Program-made: the position numbers and the translations under genes
Assembly: GCF_030867145.1 (NCBI RefSeq)
Contig: NC_134415.1
Location: 71,267,300 to 71,331,299 of the forward strand
Length of the DNA: 64,000 nucleotides
Origin: Opisthocomus hoazin
Lineage: Eukaryota > Chordata > Aves > Opisthocomiformes > Opisthocomidae
Direction of reading: 5' to 3'
Part shown: piece after piece, positions 25,301 through 33,124 of the stretch
Layout of the letters: each line of letters opens with the position of its first letter
Position numbering within the stretch: position 1 is the stretch's first letter
Notes under the pieces: model-generated
The model's input: the letters and a program-made list of their open reading frames with translations, nothing else
What the model was told of the DNA's origin: nothing
The model's database searches: none

Positions 25301-28249
25301 CGGGCTGCCTCACTGCCGCCTCAGCCGGCTTCGCCTTCGACTGGCACGGTGCAAGTTCAGTGAGGCTTGCACCCCGCTGCGCAGCCCGGCTTCATCCCGC
25401 CAGCGCCGACCGTGGTGAGGGACTCCGGAGAGCGGAGCTGGGATTTGGGCAGGGAGGGAGGGAGGGAGGCGGAAGCGAAACTGAACCTCTGACTTGGAAA
25501 CCTCAGTGAGCTGACTGTCAAGGAGCTGGAAAGGGACGGATGACTCTGTCCTTGGCGTATTCCAGAAGAACGGTGGGGCTTTCCGAACAAAATACAGCGC
25601 GCGCGCGTGCTCGTTTTCACACCAACGCACCTTTTCAATCCGCTTATTTCTTTCAGCGCTTCCCCCGTACAAAGGTTGGTGCGTGTGTGAGTTTTTGGTC
25701 AGAATTCCCCGTTTTACACAGGACTCCATCCTGTACTTTTCTCAGGCTTCATCTTTTCCATAGACACAGCACAAGCCGTCTCAGTGAGAGTGACTAATAG
25801 CTAAAAACTGCATGGCGCTGGGTAATTTCCAAAGGCTCTGCAGGACTTGTCTTATAATGTTTGTGGTTTTCAAGAAGTAAACAATAAAATGGGACAAACA
25901 ACTGTTGTCTCCTGCCCCTGTTTATCTAGCTGAAAATACCTCCGTCACTTCGTTTTGCCAGAACCTACGGAAGGGCACAGTTACAACTACTAGTTATTAA
26001 AAGCGTATTGCAGGTGACACAAGTGATGCCCTCACCATGATTACAATATTTAAAATCCCTTTTTAGCTTTTGTTCAGGCCAGGGATGTAACAGGCCTAAG
26101 ATGGTGTGGTGCTTGCCACGGAGTTACCGCTGACATTCAGCACCTTGCGATCCTGCTCCCAAACTTTACTTTCTGTTTTTTTTTTTTTTTTAATTTTATT
26201 TTACCGTCACAAGGAAGTCGGGTTCTTTATTTTCATTTGGTTCCTTTTTATTGAAACGTAGTGTCAATTGCACATACCCATAGATCTTCAGATACCTCCA
26301 GTAAAACAGGAGCAAGGCTAAATATTGAATCAAAGCCCCAAAAATAAAAATCAAGACATGGAAAGGAAAGTAAGTAATCTAATTTGAACATCATAAACAG
26401 AATGCCCTTCTTTCAGCACAGGTTATATTCTGAGCTTTTGGTCTGTAATTTCGTGACCAAGGAGATGAATCAAAGTTCACCAAGGTTAGCTGGATCCTTC
26501 CCATTGAGTACTTTCTCACCTAAGGTCTTTGAAACGTCGCTGACTTCACTAGCTGACACGACACAGGCCTATTACCCCTCCTAACGCCCTGGTTCTAAAG
26601 AGTCACTTTAAAACACGAATAATCCAGACTGACTGATCCCTTTTCAGGAAACTGGATTGATTAGTTTGCAGCTGAAATCACAGATCAAAAAAAATAGGTT
26701 TCTTAAAGTAGGGGCGAAGAAGGTTACATTTAAAGATTTAGACAGAAGGCTAACTGATACACAGGTTTGGGGGAGTTGTGTTGGGTTTGGGGATTTTTTT
26801 TTTAAATATGGAGTAAAGCACATTTTTAACAAAACCACTACTGCAATTCATCGAAAGAACAGAGGCAACATGAACACAGTTACCCTTAAGGGAAAAACAA
26901 GCCAAAGAATGGAAATGTTTTTCAGCCTTATAATGAATTATGTTTCTAATAGTTTCGCCACAAGAAAGCATTTTATTGAAATGCCTGCTTTGTGCCAGAT
27001 CAGGACACACACAATATTATTTTAATGAGCTTTACAAGAGAACTAACATTGCCAGACGAGATACAGAATTAAAAAAAAAAAAAAGGGCTTACTTGTTTTT
27101 CAAAAGCAGTTGGCACAAGCCGCCTCAGCTCTGATAAACTGTTATTTATACGATCACGGCGCCTCTTCTCTATAATCTATTCCCAAAAAACCAAAACACG
27201 TTAAGTTTACAAAAACTGTTGAAGGGCGAAATCACAGCACACGCACAAACCGTCACATGGGAAAGAGAATGAAAGGCAACGTACCCCTCTTCTTTTCTTT
27301 CGGGCCATAATCTGAGATGTCGTTGTTGGGGAATTGGATCGAATGACAGAACTATTACTCTGCCTGTGAAACAACAGAAGAAGGTCAGGGGTTGCGCAGC
27401 TTGGCACCGCTCTTTGCGGACACCTCGGGTCACCGTCCGGAGCTGGCACAGCCCCTCTCAGCCCACTCCCCGCGCTCAGCAGACGCGCTCCGCGCTGCGC
27501 GGTGGCCTTGGAGAGATAGAGGCTGCATTTTCGATCGCTCCAGCGCCCGTTTTGCATCGACAGGGAAATAAAGTCCCTTTCTGCAGACACCTCACCGCCC
27601 AGCTCGGCCAGCTGATTCCGTTTCTATCGCCCATAACGCCCTCCCCACCCAACACGGGCTGAGGAGCCGAGTCCAAAGCCAGGTGAACACCCCCCCCCCC
27701 CGACGCTGACGGCAGCGGTAAATCCGCGGACCCCGAAGCCCTGGGCCGCCCCCCCCCCTCCTCCGGCCTCTCGCCCCCGCCGGCTCTGCCGGAGGGACCG
27801 GCCCGCACCGCGGCTCGCTGCCCGGTTCCCTTGGGCTGTCCGGGCCCGCTCGGGAGCCGGTTTGGAGCAGACCCGATTGAAAACGGCAAACGAAGCGGCG
27901 TTAATGAACCGCAGCCTGGCGGCTCGAAAGCTCCTTCCGTGCCCCGCACCGCTCCGGGGGCTCGGGCAGACAGACCGCGGGGAAAACTGTTTTTTGGGGG
28001 GAGGGGGGATCAGCAAGCTGCCAGTTGTTCTGGAGGGGGACAAAACCGCACCCCGCTTGGCACTGGGGGGGCCGCGTCGCCCCCTCCCCCCCCGACGGGG
28101 CGGCCGGGCTCCCCCCCGGCTCTGCCCCATCGCGGGGCGCACCCCGGCCCCCGCCGCCCCGCTCACCCCGAGTAGTTGTTCTCACTCCCCACGTCGATGG
28201 TCTCGTCCATGTCGCTGTCTGAGGTAGTTTCCTCGCAAGGTCGCTTCAT
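18681..28249 (-). CDS. HEY2: HEY2, Notch-responsive bHLH-Orange transcriptional repressor (complete, 5 coding exons)
   Basis: The coding sequence joins 28249-28167, 27363-27285, 27176-27093, 24385-24304 and 19363-18681: 1011 nt, 336 residues plus stop, against about 337 in human HEY2. All four introns are GT-AG (803, 108, 2707 and 4940 bp) and the frame holds at every junction. Visible parts are an acidic N-terminus starting [10 protein letters not shown], a bHLH at about residues 47-103, an Orange domain at about 120-157, a His/Ala-rich C-terminal half, YRPW at 326-329 and a terminal TEVGAF. Residue 54 in the basic region is Gly, where HES proteins have Pro, which is diagnostic of the HEY subfamily. 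Family knowledge: HEY2 is a nuclear Notch target that dimerises with HEY/HES proteins, binds E-box-like sites and represses transcription in cardiovascular and inner-ear development. HEY1 and HEYL are less likely because the C-terminal third matches HEY2 closely. The ATG is the first codon of the conserved N-terminus. Confidence 0.97.
19364..24303 (-). other. HEY2: HEY2 intron 4
   Basis: The intron is 4940 bp with a GT donor at 24303 and an AG acceptor at 19365-19364. It contains GC-rich patches near 20.7-21.1, 22.2-22.9 and 23.3-23.7 kb that give open frames on both strands, but no exon-like conserved protein is recognised. It could hold regulatory elements; none is identified. Confidence 0.85.
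24304..24385 (-). other. HEY2: HEY2 coding exon 4 (helix 2)
   Basis: This exon encodes residues 83-109 plus one base of Gly110: [20 protein letters not shown] followed by LQATGGK. This is helix 2 of the bHLH and the short linker before the Orange domain. The acceptor reads TCTCAAAG|GGATCT and the donor AAAG|GTAAGG. It is 82 nt and matches the vertebrate HEY2 sequence as I recall it. Confidence 0.96.
24386..27092 (-). other. HEY2: HEY2 intron 3
   Basis: The intron is 2707 bp with GT-AG ends. It holds a (GGGA)n stretch near 25450-25468, an alternating CG run (GCGCGCGCG) near 25600, a poly-T tract near 26178-26192 and a poly-A tract near 27070-27084. No gene is seen inside it. Confidence 0.85.
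27093..27176 (-). other. HEY2: HEY2 coding exon 3 (basic region, helix 1, loop)
   Basis: This exon encodes residues 55-82, with the core [20 protein letters not shown] and the loop segment VPTAFEKQ. The acceptor reads GGAATAG|ATTATA and the donor CAA|GTAAGC. It is 84 nt and phase 0 at both ends. The EKRRRDR stretch is the DNA-contacting basic motif shared by HES and HEY proteins. Confidence 0.96.
27285..27363 (-). other. HEY2: HEY2 coding exon 2 (start of basic region)
   Basis: This exon encodes Gly28 to Gly54, ending in MARKKRRG, the first part of the DNA-binding basic region. The acceptor reads TTTCACAG|GCAG and the donor GGG|GTACGT. The [14 protein letters not shown] stretch is a strong HEY-family signature. 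The [11 protein letters not shown] segment differs slightly from the human sequence as I recall it. It is 79 nt and is followed by a short intron of 108 bp. Confidence 0.95.
28167..28249 (-). other. HEY2: HEY2 coding exon 1
   Basis: This exon encodes residues 1-27 plus two bases of codon 28. It is the acidic Ser/Asp/Glu-rich N-terminus, with [15 protein letters not shown] at its end. The minus-strand donor reads GG|GTGAGC, with the intron starting at 28166. The codon is completed by the first G of exon 2, giving Gly28. The start ATG is at 28249-28247. The exon is too short to show up as a long open frame and was found from its conserved residues. Confidence 0.95.
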
Positions 28250-28309
28250 GGTGGGCGCAGGACGCGGCGCAGCTCACGGCGGGGGTGGGGGGCAGAGATA
28301 AATAAATCC

Positions 28310-28351
28310 GGGGGGGGGGGGGGGGCTTCGGCCCGGCCCGGCCCGGCCCGG
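28310..28351. repeat. G16 run followed by a (GCCCG)n short tandem repeat
   Basis: There are sixteen consecutive G residues at 28310-28325, followed by four GCCCG units at about 28330-28351. It lies 60-100 bp upstream of the HEY2 ATG, between the start codon and the CSL site. The G-run lies on the strand opposite to the gene. Confidence 0.85.
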
Positions 28352-28395
28352 CTCGGCTCCGCACGGCCCGCAGAGCGAACCCTCTGTGCGGCGCG

Positions 28396-28403
28396 TTCCC
28401 ACG
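28396..28403 (-). promoter_or_regulatory. CSL/RBPJ-type Notch response element in the HEY2 proximal promoter
   Basis: The minus strand reads CGTGGGAA, a perfect match to the high-affinity CSL/RBPJ consensus YGTGRGAA. It lies about 147-154 bp upstream of the HEY2 ATG, in the same orientation as the gene. HEY2 is a known direct target of Notch, so the location makes sense. Only the motif is seen; occupancy is inferred. If the transcription start lies further upstream than I assume, the site would fall within the 5' UTR. Confidence 0.55.
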
Positions 28404-28687
28404 CCGCGGCACGGCCTGAAGCCCGACGGCCCGCCCCCGGCCCGGCCCGGCCCGCCCCCCCGGGGGCCGCCCACCGCCCCGCGGCCTGGGGCAGCTCCGC
28501 GGGGGGCCCGGCCGCCCCCGGCCAGCGGGGAGCGGAGCGGGGCGGATGGACCCGGCGTGGGGGGGGGTGCCGGGGCAGTCCCGGGGCTCGCCCTCCGGGG
28601 GGGGGGAAGGAGCGGGATCCGGCTCCGAGCCCTTCCGCACCGCCGGAGGGGGGCACAGGGGGCGGCCCCGCTATCCCGCCCGGCGTT

Positions 28688-28703
28688 GGGGGGGGGGGGG
28701 GGG
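28688..28703 (+). repeat. G16 homopolymer
   Basis: Sixteen consecutive G residues lie in the CpG island upstream of HEY2. The run is expected to be length-variable and prone to G-quadruplex formation. Confidence 0.9.
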
Positions 28704-29045
28704 CTTTGCTGCCCCTGGCCCGCAGCCGGATCAGCCCCCCCGCCTCGTCCCGCCAAGCCCCCGTCGGTGCCGGGCCGCCGCTGCTGGGGTGCCGCGGGGT
28801 GCATTGCGGGGCACAGGAGCGCAGGTTCGGGGCTTGTGTGAATCCCGCTAAAAGATGTATAAATCCCGGGAAACGCGTGAATCCGGTCCCGCGGGCGCGC
28901 CGAGGGGTAGCGGGCATCCGCGGGGCCGGGAGGGAGCCGAGCACGACGGTAATCCCGGCTGGAAGGGACCGGGAGGGAGCGGAGCGGCTCGGGATCCGCA
29001 ACAGGGGGGTTTCATTTCGCTTTCGTTCGGGATTCCCCCCCAATT

Positions 29046-29062
29046 CCCCCCCCCCCCCCCCC
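29046..29062 (+). repeat. C17 homopolymer
   Basis: Seventeen consecutive C residues lie in the island upstream of HEY2, so the G-rich strand here is the gene strand. Confidence 0.9.
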
Positions 29063-29440
29063 GTCCCGTTGCTTGTTCTGTGTTTTCTAACTCCGAATTC
29101 CTGACAAAATGCATTCGGGCCGGTATATTCTCGGCAGAAGCTTAATCTTTCGCCTCCGATGACCAACCCCGGGGAGGAAAGCGGGAGGCAGTCGCCGGGA
29201 TGGCCGCAAAACGCTGGCGTGGCCAGCAGCCTCCCCGTCGGAGCGGCCTGGGCCCCCCGCCCCTCACCGTGCTGTCCGGGGGGGAGGGGGGCGGGTGGCA
29301 GTTTGCCCCGGCTGCCTTACATTTAGCAACGCCTCGGGCTTGCGCTGGGTTACAACCCGCAGAAGGTACAGGTGGCTTTGGTTCGTTTGCGGGTGTGCGT
29401 GCGAGAAAGAGAAACCCGCGCCAGCGCTTTTTTTCTTTCT

Positions 29441-29458
29441 CCCCCCCCCCCCCCCCCC
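29441..29458 (+). repeat. C18 homopolymer
   Basis: Eighteen consecutive C residues follow a pyrimidine tract (about 29428-29440). Confidence 0.9.
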
Positions 29459-29727
29459 TAAATCTGTGCAGTTCGGTTTGGTGGCACGCCGGGTGTTCGC
29501 CCTTTCGTGTGGACGTTGCCAGTCGGTCCACAGAGGAGCAGCAGCGGGATTTCACGCCTCGTTGCCCGGCCGGGACGTCCTTTTCATCCCGGGCTGCCGG
29601 AGTCGCTGGGAGCCCCGCTGCTGCCCGGGGACCACGGGAGCGAGCGCCCGCGGGCAAGGCAGAGGCGGGTCCCGGGGGCTTGGGGTGTGTCCCCCACAAC
29701 GGCCCCTTTGATGGGATCTGGCGTTAA

Positions 29728-29762
29728 AAACAGCAATAACAACAACAACAACAACAAAAAAA
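29728..29762 (+). repeat. (AAC)n microsatellite
   Basis: A run of AAC units ends in a short A tract. It is a simple repeat with no coding role. Confidence 0.85.
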
Positions 29763-30539
29763 CCCACCCAGAACAAAACCCCACAAAGGATCGGGACCTT
29801 GCGGGAGAAATGGAATCGCAGGAGCAGCCTGCGGCGCCCGGCTTCAATTTCTTTAGAAATAGACTCAGCAGTTTTCTAGCTGAAAAAAATAATAATGTTA
29901 TAAAACACAAGAACTTCCCTTCATTGTCTGTGCTGTAAGGACACGGGGGGGGGAGGACCTGCGAGGGCCGGGAGCGGCCGGGAAAAGATGCCCCGCCGCA
30001 GAAATCACCTTTCGGGGGGGAGGGGAGGATGATGATGTTGGGGAGGTGCGAGGTGAAGCCCGCGTCACCCCGCCTGGGCTGCAGCTGCTCCAGCTGCGCC
30101 TGCAAACGCTGCCGGGACGGGGCAGCAGGCCCCGGGGCGGGTTTTTGAATCCCCGCGAAAATATTTCAGTCGCCCGGAGACACCGGTGCGTTTCCGAGCT
30201 GTCTCGGGGTTTCGCACAGAAAAATCTTTCATGCCACGCGTCGGTGCCGCTGGACTTGTAATTTCTGCTCACTCTGGAAATAGTTCCTGCCGCCTTACGG
30301 TATATTTTTTTTTCTCCCCCCCTCCGGGGCACAGCCCTACGACAGAAACCCGAGCTGCCCTGTGTTTACCTCCCCGGGCAGAGCTTGTGTCAGCGCTGTT
30401 GGTCGCGGATCCGGCTACTAAATCCTCCCGGCAGCCTGGCTGAAGTCCCTCCTCCGGGAAGCTCCCGGCGTTAGCAGGCAATTACCGGGCTCCTCCTGCC
30501 CAGATTAAATGCTATTTATTTATTTACTTATTTATTTTC

Positions 30540-31290
30540 CCAGGTCTACCTGCTTCTCGGGGGAGGAATCGCGGGCTTTCCCGGGACGCTGCTGAGGAGG
30601 CAAGGCCCCCCCACCCCCCTGCCAGCACCCCCGCCGGGTCCCGGGCCCGCCGGCCAGGGCAGGTGCTCTGCGGCGGTCGGGGGGGTTCCCTGGGGGTCCC
30701 ACGGCCCAGCACCGCGTCCCCGCGGCGCGGAGAGGCGCGCAGCCGAAGGCGAGAGAAACGCACCTTTCTCCGCTCCCTCCGAGGGGCAGGAGCCGGACCC
30801 GTCGCCCCCCGCCGCCGCTCCGTGCCGCCCGCCCGGGAGCCCGAGGGGGGGGCCTGGGCAGCCCTCGCCCACCGCCGGCGCGGAGGGAGCCGGGCGGGGC
30901 CCCTCGCTCCCCGGAGCCCCCCGGCCCGCGGCTCCGCGGAGGCTCCCCGGCCCGCAGACACCCTGTCCCGGGGAGGATGAGGGGGGGCGGGCAGGCCGCT
31001 CCCCCCTCCCTGCCCTCTTCCCTCCCTCGGCTTTGGGTGGGTTTCTTTCCCTTTTGAGAAACGTGAATAAAAGCTCGGTGTGGCTGCGGGGCCCGGAGGC
31101 GGCGGAGGGAGCTGGTCAGACGGGGTCGAGCCCGGGCGGGCGGCGCCGGGGCTGGCGGGGGTCGGAGCCCCCGGTGCCCCCCGCGGGTGGCTGGACGGCG
31201 GGGGCTTTTCGAGTCCCTCCGCAGCTGCAGGGCCGGCTCCCGCAGAGAAGCGACGCTTGTCCGCCCCCCCCCCCCCCCCCAAAAAAAAAA
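30540..31290. promoter_or_regulatory. Second GC-rich peak upstream of HEY2
   Basis: This is a separate peak of very high G+C and CpG about 2.3-3.0 kb upstream of the HEY2 ATG, divided from the main island by less GC-rich sequence (about 29.7-30.5 kb). It may be an alternative HEY2 promoter, the start of a divergent non-coding transcript, or just the island shoulder. No exon is recognised. Confidence 0.4.
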
Positions 31291-31291
31291 A
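31264..31291 (+). repeat. C17-A11 homopolymer pair
   Basis: Seventeen C residues (31264-31280) run directly into eleven A residues (31281-31291) at the outer edge of the HEY2 CpG island. Confidence 0.9.
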
Positions 31292-31309
31292 TCCCCCGTT
31301 TCTCACAGA

Positions 31310-33020
31310 TTTCAGGGTCGCCCCTTTTACGTAGCTGTGAGACGTTTAGCATTAAATAGTTCGGAGTTTTCAAGAACAGTTTAAAAACGAGTGTGGCCTC
31401 CTGAAGGAGCTGCAGTCGTACCCGGCAGCTCTCCTCAAGGAGACTCAAGATCGTCCCGAGTTTCTTCACTGGACACAGAAGGGGCTCAAAATTTTAGTCG
31501 TGGAGCTGGTTTTTATGCTTTACCCTCTGCTTCTTAAACAAGCGTTCGCATCCCGTTTCCTTCGCCCAGTAAGCAGCCTCTCGGGGACAACTGTTCTGCT
31601 ACTTTTAAGTTACTTTCTCCTCTTAGGGAGCTCTAAGACCAGTAGAGAAAGACAGTCCGCATTCACGGGCTGCAGATGACGGTGCTGTGTTTTTTTCTTG
31701 ATGGACTCTTCATTAACTGCCAGGAAAAGCTGAAAAAGGGGAGAAAATCTTGATTTTTTCTGTGATGTGATTGTAACTAAAATGTCGAGATGATCAATGG
31801 CTAAATTCATTCCAAGGCGGGATGGACAGACTGAAGAGCAAGGAGAGAACTGAGGAAATGATGCGTTGCGAAGGAAATAACGCTCAAAAAAGGTGGAGAG
31901 ACCTTAAAACACGTGGCTTCACCTGGACAGGGGCTGCACACGGGTGGCAGTGGATGCGTGGTGTTCCACGTATTTTTGCGTGGTGGAGGAGCATGTGACT
32001 GTCAGCTGGGCTATAGGACTCTTGCCAGTGGGTCAGAGTAGGGGCTGGTCCATAGGTGGTGGCTGTGGTACTGCAGTAACCACGTAGACAGCGATAGAAT
32101 CGCGCTGCCCTGAGGTGGAGGTGATCACTTCAGTAGATCCTTCAGCTTGCTGCAGTTTTGGGAAATATAAAAACTGTGCAGAGACTTGCTATAAGTAACT
32201 GCAATTTCAAGCTGAAGATGATTTAAAAAAAGAAGTAGGGTGGAAGGAAGATGTGGTAGGTATTTATAGGTCTTTCTCAGTGACATCTTTAAATGTTTAT
32301 CATTGAGTTACACCTCCACAAATCTGATCTGGTGAAGTAGTGGACTATCAGGTTTTTAAGCTGACCATGAAAACATGACTCTATGTCCCCTGTGATGTGT
32401 CACACTGCTTCTCTGCTTTTGGTGCCTACAGAGGTCAATGAATGCACCCTCCTGGGTCGAGTGCTTCCTCCTGGCCCCTGGTGAATAGGTGCTGCCTGTT
32501 TGTCCGGTCCTCCCATTAAATGCATGAAATGCTCTCCCTGAGAGCTGTCACTGCTTCATAGGTGACAGGGAAAGACAGGAATACCTCCGCTGGCTCCCAC
32601 TGAGTCAAGGACTCAAGGCTGTCCAGTCTGGTGATAATGAGGAAGGTTGAGCAGCTCTCCGAGGAAGACTGTCTGCTGCAGGGGACAAACCCCGCAGTTG
32701 AAGAGCCTCATCCTTAACTCTTTGCACCTTGGCACACTTCCTATGTGAGCTCAGGCACTCAGGACGATTAACTAAATTAACAAAAGCTGTAAATTAAAAA
32801 TGCCTGTGAACTGCATTGAACCTCAATTTGCATGCTCTTCCTCACAACAGAAGTGGCTGCAGTTTGATTTAAATTAATTCCCTTTCAGAATAAAATAACA
32901 CTGAATAGAATAAAAGCAGCTTTAGTTTTGAATGGGTGTCTACATGGAATTGTTTGTGGTTTAACTAATCCGCTTTAAAAATTAACTCTATTATTTTCCT
33001 GGGCATTTCCATGTAGCCTA
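31310..33020. other. Non-coding sequence upstream of HEY2
   Basis: The composition falls back to the genomic average. No gene or clear repeat is recognised. An 8-base CSL-like match (minus strand TGTGAGAA, 31307-31300) lies at its left edge, but such matches are common by chance. Confidence 0.4.
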
Positions 33021-33029
33021 GCTTGCTTT

Positions 33030-33120
33030 GTCTCTCTCTGTTTTAGTTCTCTATCAGTAAAATGGAAATAGTAATTGCCTGCTAAGATTTTTACGTCATT
33101 GTGTGGAAGGCTCTTGATAA
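33030..33120 (+). repeat. L2/L3/MIR-like 3' remnant
   Basis: The text CTGTTTTAGTTCTCTATCAG TAAAATGGAAATAGTAATTG CCTGC .. GGAAGGCTCTTGATAACTGC matches the order of the conserved L2/L3 tail (ctgtgcctcagttttctcatctgtaaaatgg..ataataattacc). It is diverged, but the TAAAATGGAAATAGTAATTGCC core is convincing. Confidence 0.5.
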
Positions 33121-33124
33121 CTGC

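Larger units (their letters stand above)
27370..31300. promoter_or_regulatory. HEY2 CpG island and promoter region
   Basis: The region is very rich in G+C and CpG, most strongly at about 27.6-29.3 kb and again at 30.55-31.28 kb. It covers HEY2 exon 1, intron 1 and about 3 kb upstream. Such islands mark promoters of developmental regulators. The HEY2 transcription start should lie within a few hundred bases upstream of 28249 on the minus strand. There is no clear TATA box. An AT-rich element at 28297-28308 sits 48-59 bp from the ATG and is probably within the 5' UTR. Confidence 0.75.

Noticed and set aside
28297-28308. AT-rich element as the HEY2 TATA box
   Set aside because: On the gene strand it reads ATTTATTTATC, not TATAAA. 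Use as a TATA box would leave a 5' UTR of only about 20 nt, shorter than expected for HEY2.
28246-29166. 306-codon minus-strand frame upstream of HEY2 exon 1
   Set aside because: It passes through homopolymer and (GCCCG)n repeats in the CpG island, and its Pro/Gly/Arg/Ala composition is an artefact. The real start is the conserved [10 protein letters not shown] frame.
30524-31306. 260-codon minus-strand frame in the second GC peak
   Set aside because: It is a low-complexity, GC-driven frame with several overlapping open frames on both strands, and no recognisable domain.
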